Source: Roseicyclus salinarum (lineage in GTDB: Bacteria > Pseudomonadota > Alphaproteobacteria > Rhodobacterales > Rhodobacteraceae). Taken from it: a stretch of 40,179 nucleotides of DNA. This document shows, in pieces, positions 1 to 7,462 of this stretch; the stretch's first letter is position 1, and each line of letters begins with the position of its first letter. The position numbers were made by a program, and so were the translations under genes. Below the pieces are notes generated by a model, which searched no databases, was not told the origin of the DNA, and saw nothing but the letters and a program-made list of their open reading frames with translations. Location: the NCBI RefSeq assembly GCF_029624655.1, contig NZ_JARRSA010000034.1, positions 1 to 40,179 on the forward strand. The letters are read 5' to 3'.

Positions 1-84
1 GTGCACCGCGTCCACGCCCCCCTCGCGCATCTGGCGAAAGACCTTCCCGGACCAGTTGGCGTATTGCAGGGCGTCGATGCGCAT
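1..84 (-). CDS. Membrane dipeptidase (peptidase M19) family, N-terminal fragment
   Basis: Only the first 28 codons are inside the window; the gene runs off the left edge. The protein starts MRIDALQYANWS and continues with MREGGVDAVH, which is the N-terminus I associate with the renal-dipeptidase-like M19 family (zinc dipeptidases of TIM-barrel fold); the metal-binding residues lie outside the window. The ATG at 82-84 is chosen because the recognisable family sequence begins there; no strong ribosome binding site is visible upstream. It lies on the same strand as the phosphonate importer but behind the terminator at 121-152, so it is probably a separate transcript or reached by read-through. 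The family call rests on a short stretch and is tentative. Confidence 0.5.
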   Translation of the reverse strand, partial: MRIDALQYANWSGKVFRQMREGGVDAVH

Positions 85-120
85 GGCGGCGAGGCTTGTC
101 GCACGCGGAACGTCTTGCAA

Positions 121-152
121 GGGAAAACGGCCCCCGCACAAGGCGGGGGCCG
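121..152 (-). terminator. Rho-independent terminator of the phnDCEE operon
   Basis: Positions 128-137 and 143-152 form a perfect 10-bp GC-rich inverted repeat with a 5-base loop. Read on the minus strand the stem is followed by GTTTTCCC, a short T-run. It starts 8 bases past the stop codon of the last phnE, which fits the end of the importer operon. Confidence 0.8.
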
Positions 153-159
153 GCGCGCC

Positions 160-1017
160 TCACTCGTTCCTTGCGCCTATGGCCCAGAGGCGAATGCGCT
201 TCGACAGCCAGTCGATGGCGAAGATCAGCACGAGAACGTTCAGCACCACGAAGGCCACCTGGTCGTAGAGCGATGCGCGGAACCGCTCGATCAGGATCAT
301 GCCGATGCCGCCCGCCCCCACGATGCCGAGGATGGTGGCCGACCGGGTGTTGGACTCCCAGAAGTACAGCGACTGGGAGATGAACACCGGCAGCACCTGC
401 GGGATGTAGCCGTAGCGGATGACGGCGATGGGGCCTGCGCCCGTGGCGCGGACGCCCTCCACCTGCTTGCGGTCGATGTTCTCGATCGCCTCGGAATAGA
501 GCTTGGAGAGCGTCCCGAGGTCGGAGACGAAGATCGCGAGCACGCCCGCGAGCGGCCCGAGGCCGACCGCGCGCACGAAGACGAGGCCCCAGATCAGCTG
601 GTCGATGCCGCGCAGCACGTCGAGGATACGCCGCACCAGCTGCCGCACGACGCGGAAGGGCATGACGTTGCGCGCCGCGAGGAACCCGAGGATCAGGGAT
701 CCCGCCGTGCCCAGCAGCGTGCCGAGAAACGCCATGGCGAGGGTCTGGGCGATGCCGCGGTAGATGTTGGCGTATTGCCAGCCGGCCATGTCCTCCCACA
801 CCACGAAGGCCCGCAGGAGCGCCAGCACCCGCTCGGAGGCGTCCAGAAGCCGTCCGAACTCGAAATACCACATCGAGGCCACGACATAGACGAGGGCGAG
901 CGCGAACCAGCGCCAGCGCCTGACCTGGCCCATTGCCGTACCGAAGGCGGCGGGATGGGCCGCGCGCGCCGCGGCGATCTGGCCGGGCGTGACCGAGGCG
1001 ATGGATGCCATGCTCAT
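160..1017 (-). CDS. phnE: Phosphonate ABC transporter permease PhnE (second copy)
   Basis: A 285-residue inner-membrane permease of the phosphonate/phosphite importer. Hydrophobic segments lie near residues 32-48, 95-118, 150-172, 225-245 and 252-270. The sequence GIVGAGGIGMILIERF near residue 230 is the cytoplasmic loop region by which PhnE contacts the ATPase, and a similar stretch (GFVGAGGIGQELNR) is present in the other copy. The start ATG (1015-1017) overlaps the stop of the upstream phnE as ATGA, so the two are translationally coupled. Pairs of phnE genes are common in alphaproteobacterial phnCDE operons and would form a heterodimeric channel. It is the last gene of phnD-phnC-phnE-phnE and is followed by a terminator. 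Confidence 0.92.
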   Translation of the reverse strand: MSMASIASVTPGQIAAARAAHPAAFGTAMGQVRRWRWFALALVYVVASMWYFEFGRLLDASERVLALLRAFVVWEDMAGWQYANIYRGIAQTLAMAFLGTLLGTAGSLILGFLAARNVMPFRVVRQLVRRILDVLRGIDQLIWGLVFVRAVGLGPLAGVLAIFVSDLGTLSKLYSEAIENIDRKQVEGVRATGAGPIAVIRYGYIPQVLPVFISQSLYFWESNTRSATILGIVGAGGIGMILIERFRASLYDQVAFVVLNVLVLIFAIDWLSKRIRLWAIGARNE

Positions 1018-1970
1018 GCGAAGTTCTCCCGTCCGATGTAACCAAGCCGGATGCGCTCGGAGATCAGGTCGATCACGGTGACGAGCAGCACCACGAGGAT
1101 CAGGACCGCCAGAACCCGGTCGTCGGAATAGAACGAGATCACGCGGTTCAGCTCCTGGCCGATGCCCCCCGCCCCCACGAAGCCGATGATCGAGGAGGCG
1201 CGCACGTTGATCTCGAAACGCAGCATCGCGTAGCTGAAGAAGTTGGGCAGGACCTGCGGCGTCACGGCATAGGCCATCTTCTCGACCCAGGTGCCGCCCA
1301 CGGCGGAGATGCCCTCGATCGGCCTGTCCGAGGCGTTCTCGTTCACCTCCGCGAACAGCTTGCCCAGCGCGCCCGCGGTGTGGATTGCGACGGCCAGCAC
1401 GCCGGCGAGGGGGCCGATGCCGATCATGAACACGAACAGAAGCGCGAGAAGGATCTCGGGCACCCCGCGGCACACCTCCAGCAGCCGCCGCGAGATCCAG
1501 TAGATCCAGCCGTTGGGGGCGAGGTTCGCCGCCGCGGGAAAGCTCAGCACGAAGGCCACCGCGGCCCCGATCAGCGTCGCGGTGATCGCCATCAGGATCG
1601 TCTCGAGGATCAGCTCCGCGTAGGTCCAGAAATCGGTGTACCAGTAGGTGATGGAGCCGGGCACGGCGCTTCCGTCAGCGGTGCGGCCCGCGAACAGCAC
1701 GTCCCATTGCAGGTCCGGCAGGATCGTCGCGAAGTATTCGAAGATGCGCGGGACGCCGTTGGCCAGCCGCTCGGGGTAGAACTGGCTGATCCAGATCGAC
1801 AGCCCAGCCGCGACGGCGAAGGCACCGAGCGCGAGGACGTTCCAGACGCGCCGCGTGGCGCGCAGCTCGGCGCGATGGCGCTCGAAGGTCGCCACGGCAT
1901 CCCGCGGCGCCCCCCCGGTCGCCCCCGCCGAGCCGCCCCGCAAGGGGCCGGTGAAGGAAGTGTCGGTCAT
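1014..1970 (-). CDS. phnE: Phosphonate ABC transporter permease PhnE (first copy)
   Basis: A 318-residue permease subunit, longer than its neighbour because of an N-terminal cytoplasmic extension of about 50 residues rich in G, A and R. A first membrane segment (about residues 46-66) is followed by a periplasmic stretch and a permease core of further hydrophobic helices; GFVGAGGIGQELNR lies near residue 265. GGAG is found 7 bases before the ATG. The gap to the phnC stop is 13 bases and its own stop overlaps the next phnE start, so it sits inside one transcript. With the second copy it should form the membrane channel energised by PhnC and fed by PhnD. Confidence 0.92.
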   Translation of the reverse strand: MTDTSFTGPLRGGSAGATGGAPRDAVATFERHRAELRATRRVWNVLALGAFAVAAGLSIWISQFYPERLANGVPRIFEYFATILPDLQWDVLFAGRTADGSAVPGSITYWYTDFWTYAELILETILMAITATLIGAAVAFVLSFPAAANLAPNGWIYWISRRLLEVCRGVPEILLALLFVFMIGIGPLAGVLAVAIHTAGALGKLFAEVNENASDRPIEGISAVGGTWVEKMAYAVTPQVLPNFFSYAMLRFEINVRASSIIGFVGAGGIGQELNRVISFYSDDRVLAVLILVVLLVTVIDLISERIRLGYIGRENFA

Positions 1971-1983
1971 TGTCGATCTCCGA

Positions 1984-2784
1984 TCAGGCCGGAACCGGCC
2001 GGGCCGTGGGGATGGCGGTGGAGGTGGCGGCCTCGTTGAAGGCTTCGTCCGCCTCGGCGCCGTAGATCTCGCGCGCCATCGACGTTGTCAGCAGGTCCGG
2101 CGTGCCGTCGAAGACGATGCGCCCGTCCTGCATCCCCACGATCCGGTCGCAGTAGCTGCGCGCCGTGTCGAGCGTGTGCAGGTTGCAGATCACGGTGATG
2201 CCGTCGGTCCTGTTGATGTCGCGCAGCGCGTCCATGACGATCTTCGCGTTCATCGGGTCGAGCGAGGCGATGGGCTCGTCCGCAAGCAGTATCTTGGGCT
2301 CCTGCGCGAGCGCGCGCGCGATGGCGACGCGCTGCTGCTGGCCGCCCGACAGCGTCTCGGCGCGCTGCAGCGCGGTATGGGCCATGCCGAGCCGGTCGAG
2401 CGCCCGGATCGCGAAGGCGCGCTCGCGCGGGGTGAAGGTCTGCGTGAGCGAGCGCCATGCAGGCAGATCGTAGAGGCGTCCGGTCAGCACGTTGGTCACC
2501 ACGTCGAGCCGCCCGACGAGGTTGAACTGCTGGAAGATCATCGCGCAATCGGACCGCCACGCGCGCAGTTCGCGGCCCTTCAGCTTCGCGATATCCTCGG
2601 CGCCGAACAGGATCTGGCCCTCGGAGGGATCCACCAGGCGGTTGAGCAGCCGCAGAAGCGTCGACTTGCCCGCCCCCGACCGGCCGATGATGCCCACCAT
2701 CTGGCCATCGGGAATTTCGAGATTGGCGCGGTCGACCGCGAGGTTGTCGCCGAAGCGGCGCGTCAGCTTCTGAAGTTTCAGCAT
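1984..2784 (-). CDS. phnC: Phosphonate ABC transporter ATP-binding protein PhnC
   Basis: A 266-residue ABC ATPase with Walker [10 protein letters not shown] at residues 34-42, signature LSGGQQQR at 145-152, Walker B ILLADE at 165-170 and switch histidine H203 in CNLHTLD. The phrase [10 protein letters not shown] and the [13 protein letters not shown] segment are typical of PhnC rather than of PhnK or PhnL. AGGGGG precedes the ATG. It sits between the binding protein and two permeases, so import of phosphonate (or phosphite or phosphate esters) is the expected role. A 117-base spacer with a strong hairpin separates it from phnD. Confidence 0.95.
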   Translation of the reverse strand: MLKLQKLTRRFGDNLAVDRANLEIPDGQMVGIIGRSGAGKSTLLRLLNRLVDPSEGQILFGAEDIAKLKGRELRAWRSDCAMIFQQFNLVGRLDVVTNVLTGRLYDLPAWRSLTQTFTPRERAFAIRALDRLGMAHTALQRAETLSGGQQQRVAIARALAQEPKILLADEPIASLDPMNAKIVMDALRDINRTDGITVICNLHTLDTARSYCDRIVGMQDGRIVFDGTPDLLTTSMAREIYGAEADEAFNEAATSTAIPTARPVPA

Positions 2785-2857
2785 GGGTTCCCCCTGTCAG
2801 GTGTCACGGACGGCCGGGCCTGCGCTCTGCCCCGCGGCGCACGCCCCGGAAACGGTC

Positions 2858-2885
2858 GCGGGGCCGATGAAGGCATCGGCCCCGC
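2858..2885 (-). promoter_or_regulatory. Intercistronic hairpin between phnD and phnC
   Basis: Positions 2858-2869 and 2874-2885 are a perfect 12-bp inverted repeat with loop AAGG (AAGG on the plus strand), with no T-run after it. It lies just behind the phnD stop. Stem-loops after a periplasmic binding-protein gene are known to protect that part of the mRNA or to reduce transcription into the permease genes, giving an excess of binding protein; that role is inferred here. Confidence 0.65.
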
Positions 2886-2901
2886 CCGTCGCAGGATCGG
2901 T

Positions 2902-3822
2902 TCAGCGCGTGCCGGCGGCCTGGCGGCGCATGTTGATGATCGGCTCGTAGAAATCCTGGCTGATCGGCCAGTAGCCCATCGATTCGCCGTCGTTGATCGC
3001 GTCGAAGCAGGCACGGTCGACGACCTGCAGCTGCATCATCGCGCCCATCACCTGGTCCTTAAGCTCCTGCGGAAGGTCCGAGCGGATCACGCGGGGGCCG
3101 TTGGTGATGAGGTTCGACTGCCAGATGATCCGGATCTCGGACATGTCGAGCATGTCCTTGTCGACCATCGAGCGCAGATTGCCGCGGCTGTAGCCCTGCG
3201 CGATGTCGCCCACGCCGCTGGTCCAGGTCACGCCGGCGTCGTACTGGCCCTGAAGGACCGCAACCACAGCCTGCTCGTGCCCGCCGCCGAAGCCGGTCTG
3301 CGAGAAGTAGGCGTCGGGATCGATGCCCATCTCGGTCATCTCGGCCAGCGGCACGAGGTAGCCCGAGGTGGAGTTCGGGTCGGCGAAGGCGAGGCTGCGG
3401 CCTTCCATGTCCTCGAGCGACATGATGTCCGATCCGGCCTGCGTGTACATGACCGAGTAGTAGCCGAGCGATCCGTCGATCTGCATCGTGGTGTAGAGCG
3501 GCTCGACCGCATCGGGATCCTGAAGGTAGATGCCCGCATACCCCGCCGAGCCGAGGCCCGCGAACTCGAGCTGGCCGGCCAGGAGGCCCTGCATGACGCC
3601 CGCATAGTCGGAGGCCGGGAAAAGCTGCACGTCGACGCCGAGACGCTCCTCGAGGTAGGCCTCCTGGCAGGAATGCTCGCGCAGGCGGTCGGCCTCGTTC
3701 TCGCCGCCGAGGATGCCGATGCGGAACACCGGAACCTCGTCGCGCCAGTCCTGCGCGATCGCAGCGGTGGAGCTGAGTGCGGTGGCGCCCATCGCGAGCG
3801 CGAGGAAGGTCTGTCTGATCAT
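2902..3822 (-). CDS. phnD: Phosphonate ABC transporter substrate-binding protein PhnD
   Basis: A 306-residue periplasmic binding protein. The first 23 residues form a Sec signal peptide (positively charged start, hydrophobic core LALAMGATALSSTAA, cleavage expected after AIA before QDW). The mature protein carries the PhnD landmarks: FRIGILGGEN near the start, LFPASDYAGVMQGLLAGQLEFAGLGSAGYA (about residues 66-95), and FADPNSTSGYLVP, whose Ser/Thr-rich loop binds the phosphonate group in this family. The start ATG at 3820-3822 is preceded by AAGGGG. It is first in the importer operon, and a Pho-box-like repeat lies about 95-130 bases upstream on the same strand. Confidence 0.95.
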   Translation of the reverse strand: MIRQTFLALAMGATALSSTAAIAQDWRDEVPVFRIGILGGENEADRLREHSCQEAYLEERLGVDVQLFPASDYAGVMQGLLAGQLEFAGLGSAGYAGIYLQDPDAVEPLYTTMQIDGSLGYYSVMYTQAGSDIMSLEDMEGRSLAFADPNSTSGYLVPLAEMTEMGIDPDAYFSQTGFGGGHEQAVVAVLQGQYDAGVTWTSGVGDIAQGYSRGNLRSMVDKDMLDMSEIRIIWQSNLITNGPRVIRSDLPQELKDQVMGAMMQLQVVDRACFDAINDGESMGYWPISQDFYEPIINMRRQAAGTR

Positions 3823-3914
3823 CGGGATGTCCCCTTCGGTTGTGGATTGCACCGCGGGACCGGCCGCATCCGAACCGCGACCGCCCCCGTCGCGCCAGTG
3901 GCTACGCGGCCTGT

Positions 3915-3954
3915 GTGATGGAAGCGCAAAGGATTGATGAAAGATGCGTGACGG
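3915..3954 (-). promoter_or_regulatory. Pho-box-like direct repeats upstream of phnD
   Basis: Read on the minus strand, four 7-mers follow one another with 4-base spacers: CCGTCAC (3954-3948), CTTTCAT (3943-3937), CCTTTGC (3932-3926) and CCATCAC (3921-3915). PhoB binds paired CTGTCAT-like 7-mers at an 11-bp period, so the first pair is a good match, the third is poor and the fourth moderate. It points toward phnD, which is known to be phosphate-regulated in many bacteria. Binding itself is inferred. Confidence 0.55.
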
Positions 3955-4114
3955 TGGCCCGCCCGGTTGAAACCGATGCGATCGCCGCCGACATCGAGCG
4001 TGCACACACCGCGCCGGGACGCGATCGGGGGCCGCGCGCCGCAAGATCGCCCGAAGGCGCCGCAGCCCCGCCCCCGCAGGGCGCGCGATCCGCCCCGCGA
4101 CCGGCCCGCCCGAG

Positions 4115-4154
4115 GCGTCATGCAGACGTCACGCCACCGCCATCGCGGCGTTAC
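4115..4154 (+). promoter_or_regulatory. Tandem Pho-box-like array upstream of the second phnM
   Basis: Four 7-mers at exact 11-bp period on the plus strand: GCGTCAT (4115-4121), ACGTCAC (4126-4132), CCGCCAT (4137-4143) and GCGTTAC (4148-4154), each separated by four bases. The TCAT/TCAC cores fit PhoB half-sites, with C in place of the usual T at position 2. The array ends about 47 bases before the start codon of the phnM paralogue. The rest of the divergent region 3823-4201 holds no gene I can support. Confidence 0.5.
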
Positions 4155-4201
4155 GTCCACGGGATCATGGAAACGCGAAGCGAAGCCAGGAAGGATCCGA
4201 G

Positions 4202-5353
4202 ATGTTCGATCATACCCAAACGGCCGCCGTCACGCTGTCGAACGCCCGGATCGTCACGCCCGGCGGCATCGTGGAGGGCGGCCTGCGTATCGAGGAGGGC
4301 CGCATCGCCGGTCTGACGCGGGCGGCCGGCGGGCGCGACCTCGGCGGCGCGTTCCTGATCCCCGGCATCGTCGATCTGCACACCGACCACGTCGAGCGGC
4401 ACACCCACCCGCGCTCCACCGTCGTCTGGCCGTTCCTGCCCGCGCTTCTCGCGCATGACGCCGTCGTGATCGCGGGGGGGACGACGACCGTTCTCGACAG
4501 CCTGTCCGTCGGCGCCTCGATGAAGCGGCCCGAACGGCGCGAGATCCTCGAACCCCTCGTCGCGGCGCTCCACGAGGGCCAGCGCGCCGGCGCGTTCCGG
4601 GCCGAGCACCTCCTGCACCTGCGCTGCGAGATCTCGGACCCCGCCACGATGGCGCTCGCGGACGCGACGATGCGCCATCCGCTGACCCGCCTCGTCTCGG
4701 TGATGGACCACACGCCCGGCGACCGGCAGAGCCCTGACATCGACCGCTGGTTCTCGCACATGATCCATGAGCTTGAGGTCGACGAGGCGACCGGCCGCGT
4801 CATGATGGACGACCTGCTCGACCGCTCGCGCACGCGCGGCGCCGAGGTGCGCGCCCATGTCGTGCGTGCCGCCCGCGGCGCCGGCGTCCCCCTCATGAGC
4901 CACGACGACCGGACCGGTGCCCATGTCGCCGAGGCCGCGGGCGAAGGCATCGCGATCAGCGAGTTTCCCACGACCCTCGCCGCCGCGCGCCGCGCGCGCG
5001 AGATGGGCATGACGATCGTCGCGGGCGCGCCCAACTACCTGCGCGGAGGCTCGCAGTCGGGCAACGTCTCGGTCGCGGCGCTTCTGGCCGAAGGGCTGGT
5101 CGACGCGCTCGCCTCCGACTACGTCCCGCGCTCGCCCCTCGACGCGGCCTTCCGCCTCGCCGCCGACCCGGCGCTCCCCCACGGCCTGCCCGAGGCCGTC
5201 GCGCTGGTCAGCGGCGCGCCCGCCCGCATCGCGGGCCTCGCCGACCGCGGACGCATCGAACCCGGCCTGCGCGCCGATCTGGTCGCCGTGCGCATGGCGG
5301 GCGCGCAGCCTGTCGTGGACGCCGTCTGGCGCGCGGGACGGCAGGTCTTCTGA
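4202..5353 (+). CDS. PhnM-family amidohydrolase, second copy
   Basis: A 383-residue member of the PhnM family, the metal-dependent hydrolases that cut pyrophosphate from alpha-D-ribose 1-methylphosphonate 5-triphosphate to give the substrate of PhnJ. Family motifs are kept: DLHTDHVERH (H60 and D62), HLRCEIS near 139-145, MDHTPG at 168-173, SHDD at 233-236, EFPTT, GAPNYLRGGSQSGNVS and SDYVP at 305-309. It differs from the canonical copy at 6286-7452 in several places (Q for H in GGSQSGN, a different loop after the metal motif), so it is a diverged paralogue, not a recent duplicate. AGGAAGGA (4188-4195) gives a strong start. It is co-transcribed with the sugar isomerase 23 bases downstream, and Pho-box-like repeats lie upstream. 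It may act on another ribosyl-phosphonate or duplicate PhnM; which one cannot be told from sequence. Confidence 0.85.
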   Translation: MFDHTQTAAVTLSNARIVTPGGIVEGGLRIEEGRIAGLTRAAGGRDLGGAFLIPGIVDLHTDHVERHTHPRSTVVWPFLPALLAHDAVVIAGGTTTVLDSLSVGASMKRPERREILEPLVAALHEGQRAGAFRAEHLLHLRCEISDPATMALADATMRHPLTRLVSVMDHTPGDRQSPDIDRWFSHMIHELEVDEATGRVMMDDLLDRSRTRGAEVRAHVVRAARGAGVPLMSHDDRTGAHVAEAAGEGIAISEFPTTLAAARRAREMGMTIVAGAPNYLRGGSQSGNVSVAALLAEGLVDALASDYVPRSPLDAAFRLAADPALPHGLPEAVALVSGAPARIAGLADRGRIEPGLRADLVAVRMAGAQPVVDAVWRAGRQVF

Positions 5354-5376
5354 CCCCGACGAAAGGAATGCTGCGA

Positions 5377-6210
5377 ATGACACCTCTCAGGATCGGCGCG
5401 GCGCTCAAGATCGCCGACATTCCGCACCATCGCGACTGGCTGCTCGACGGGCCCCGCGATCTCGAGATCCGGGATTTCATCTCGACCGAGGCGCTCCTCG
5501 GCGACTGGCGGGGCCTCGCGGCGGTGGCGAAGGCCCGCCTCGACGGCTTCTCGGGGCGGCTCGGGATCCACGGCCCCTTCGTGAACGTGCCCATGACCTG
5601 CAACGACCCCGAGCTGCGCCCCATCGTCACGCGGCGCTACCTGACCGGCCTCGACGCCGCCATCGCGCTCGGCGCCACGCAGATGGTGGTGCACTCGCCG
5701 TTCACAATCTGGGACGACCGCAACTTCGGCGACCGTCCCGGCCGGGGCAACACGCCCTCCCACAGGGACACGATCATCGCGGCCTGCCACGAGGTCCTGC
5801 GCGAGGTGGTCGACCGCGCCGCGGACAACGGCGTGACGCTGGTGATCGAGAACTGCGACGACGTCTCGCCCCTCGACCGCCTCGAGCTCGCCCGCAGCTT
5901 CGACAGCCGGGCGGTGAAGGTCTCGCTCGACACCGGCCACGCCCACAACGCGCATTGTGCGCACGGCGCGGTCCCGGTCGACTACTTCGTGGTCGCCGCG
6001 GGCGAATGGCTCGCCCATGTGCACCTGCAGGACACCGACGGCTACGCCGACCGCCACTGGGCGCCGGGGCGCGGCACGATCAGGTGGGCATCGGTCTTCG
6101 CCGCGCTGCAGGCGGCCCCCGCCGATCCGCACCTCGTGCTGGAGTTGCGCGATCACGGCGATATCCCCGCCGCCATGGCATGGCTGGAGCGCGAAGGCCT
6201 TGCCCGCTGA
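5377..6210 (+). CDS. Sugar phosphate isomerase/epimerase-like TIM barrel protein
   Basis: A 277-residue protein of the xylose isomerase-like TIM-barrel (AP endonuclease 2) superfamily. Recognisable elements are IHGPFVNVPM near residue 65, VVHSPF near 105, LVIENCDD near 155, SLDTGHAHN near 185 and HVHLQDTDGYADRHWAPGRGTIRW near 220; the H, E, D and H residues in these motifs are the usual divalent-metal ligands. The ATG at 5377 is preferred over that at 5368 because GAAAGGA (5361-5367) is then 9 bases away. It follows the second phnM by 23 bases, so a role on a ribosyl or arabinosyl phosphonate intermediate is a reasonable guess. The true substrate is unknown; the fold covers epimerases, isomerases and endonucleases. 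Confidence 0.75.
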   Translation: MTPLRIGAALKIADIPHHRDWLLDGPRDLEIRDFISTEALLGDWRGLAAVAKARLDGFSGRLGIHGPFVNVPMTCNDPELRPIVTRRYLTGLDAAIALGATQMVVHSPFTIWDDRNFGDRPGRGNTPSHRDTIIAACHEVLREVVDRAADNGVTLVIENCDDVSPLDRLELARSFDSRAVKVSLDTGHAHNAHCAHGAVPVDYFVVAAGEWLAHVHLQDTDGYADRHWAPGRGTIRWASVFAALQAAPADPHLVLELRDHGDIPAAMAWLEREGLAR

Positions 6211-6220
6211 CACGCCCCCG

Positions 6221-6250
6221 CCCCTTCATCTTTCGAAAAATACGCATCGC
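6221..6250. repeat. Dispersed intergenic repeat, copy 1
   Basis: The stretch CCCCTTCATCTTTCGAAAAA followed by TACGCATCGC closely matches 10157-10188 (same first 14 bases from GCCCC or CCCCC, then AAATACGCA with small gaps). It sits between two convergent genes. I recall similar CTTCATCTTTC..AAATAC strings between genes in Rhodobacteraceae; that recollection has not been checked. Confidence 0.5.
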
Positions 6251-6285
6251 CCGGCCTGCCCCTCGCGCGCGCCGCGCCGTGCCGC

Positions 6286-7452
6286 TCAGGCCACGCGCCG
6301 GCCCGCGGACCAGACGCCATGAAGGACAGGCACGCCCTCCACCGTCGTGAACCGCACGAGGTCCGCGCGCATCCCCTCGGCCAGCACGCCCCGGTCCGAA
6401 AGGCCGGCCGCGCGCGCGGGCGCCGCGCTGACCGTGGCCATCGCCCGCGGCAGGTCGCGCCAGATCTCCGCCAGCCGCGTCGCCGCGTAAAGCAGCGCCG
6501 AGGGCACGTAGTCGGAGGACATGATGTCCAGAAGATCCGCCTCGGCCAGCCGCGCGGCCGAGACATTGCCCGAATGCGACCCGCCGCGGATCAGGTTCGG
6601 CGCACCCATCATGACCGCGATGCCATGCGCCCTGCAGGCGCGTGCTGCCTCTTCCGTCGTCGGGAACTCCGCCAACCCGACCCCGTGCGCCGCCGAGCGC
6701 GTGACGTGATCGGCCGTCGTGTCGTCGTGGCTCGCAAGCACCGCGCCGAACCTCTGCGCGGCCTCCACGGCGGCCGCCTCGTGCTCGGGCCGCACCCGTG
6801 CGCCCAGCGCCGTCCGGGTCTCGACATGCTCCTCGAACTTCGCCTCGGTCATGCCGTGCTTGCCCATCATGTAGGTCCGGTACTGGCCGATATCCGCGAA
6901 TTGCCGCTGGCCGGGCGTGTGATCCATCAGCGACACGATCCCGATACGGTCCTCCGGCCCGAACTCGGCCAGCTCCTCCACCAGCGACTGCGAGCAGATC
7001 TCGGCGCGCAGGTGCAGGTGGTGGCCGATCTTCAGCGCCCCGCCGGCGCGCATCGTCAGAAGCTCGCTCGCCAGCCGGCGTGCGTAGCGCGACCAGCCGA
7101 CGCCGCCCTTGCCCTCGATCGAGCCCACGCGGATCGCGTCGAAGACGGTGGTGATGCCGCAGGCCGCAAGCTCCGCGTCATGCGCCACGATGGCCGCGGC
7201 ATGGGGCCAGTCCGCCGAAGGGCGCGGCCGGATGTGCCGCTCCAGGTTGTCGGTGTGCAGCTCCACGAGGCCCGCCGTCACGATGTCACCGCCGCAATCG
7301 GTGGCCCCATCGGGCACGCCGCCGCCGCGCGCGATCTCCACGATCTCGCCGCCGCGAAAGGAGATGCGCCCATGCATCTCGGCGCCCGCGAGCACGAGCC
7401 GCGCATTGGCAAGGGTGGTCGTCTGGGGCATCACGGACTGGTCTTTCGCCAT
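6286..7452 (-). CDS. phnM: Alpha-D-ribose 1-methylphosphonate 5-triphosphate diphosphatase PhnM
   Basis: A 388-residue amidohydrolase, the canonical PhnM of the pathway: it removes pyrophosphate from the triphosphate made by PhnGHIL so that PhnJ can cleave the C-P bond. The metal motif ELHTDNLERHIRPRP (H66, D68) matches PhnM almost residue for residue, followed by HLHLRAEI, LMDHTPGQRQF, SHDDTT, EFPTTEEA, GAPNLIRGGSHSGNVS and SSDYVPSALL. No good ribosome binding site precedes the ATG at 7450-7452; an internal ATG at 7431 is an alternative. The start is only 10 bases from the start of the divergent DUF1045 gene, so either the promoter lies in that gene or the message comes through from phnGHIJKLN. 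Confidence 0.93.
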   Translation of the reverse strand: MAKDQSVMPQTTTLANARLVLAGAEMHGRISFRGGEIVEIARGGGVPDGATDCGGDIVTAGLVELHTDNLERHIRPRPSADWPHAAAIVAHDAELAACGITTVFDAIRVGSIEGKGGVGWSRYARRLASELLTMRAGGALKIGHHLHLRAEICSQSLVEELAEFGPEDRIGIVSLMDHTPGQRQFADIGQYRTYMMGKHGMTEAKFEEHVETRTALGARVRPEHEAAAVEAAQRFGAVLASHDDTTADHVTRSAAHGVGLAEFPTTEEAARACRAHGIAVMMGAPNLIRGGSHSGNVSAARLAEADLLDIMSSDYVPSALLYAATRLAEIWRDLPRAMATVSAAPARAAGLSDRGVLAEGMRADLVRFTTVEGVPVLHGVWSAGRRVA

Positions 7453-7462
7453 GGAGGTCTCA

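Noticed and set aside
1-3918. Long plus-strand open frames opposite phnE, phnC and phnD (1-1041, 1005-2039, 1855-3918)
   Set aside because: Composition-driven antisense frames in GC-rich DNA; rich in R, H, D and P with no domain, while the minus strand encodes clear transporter proteins.
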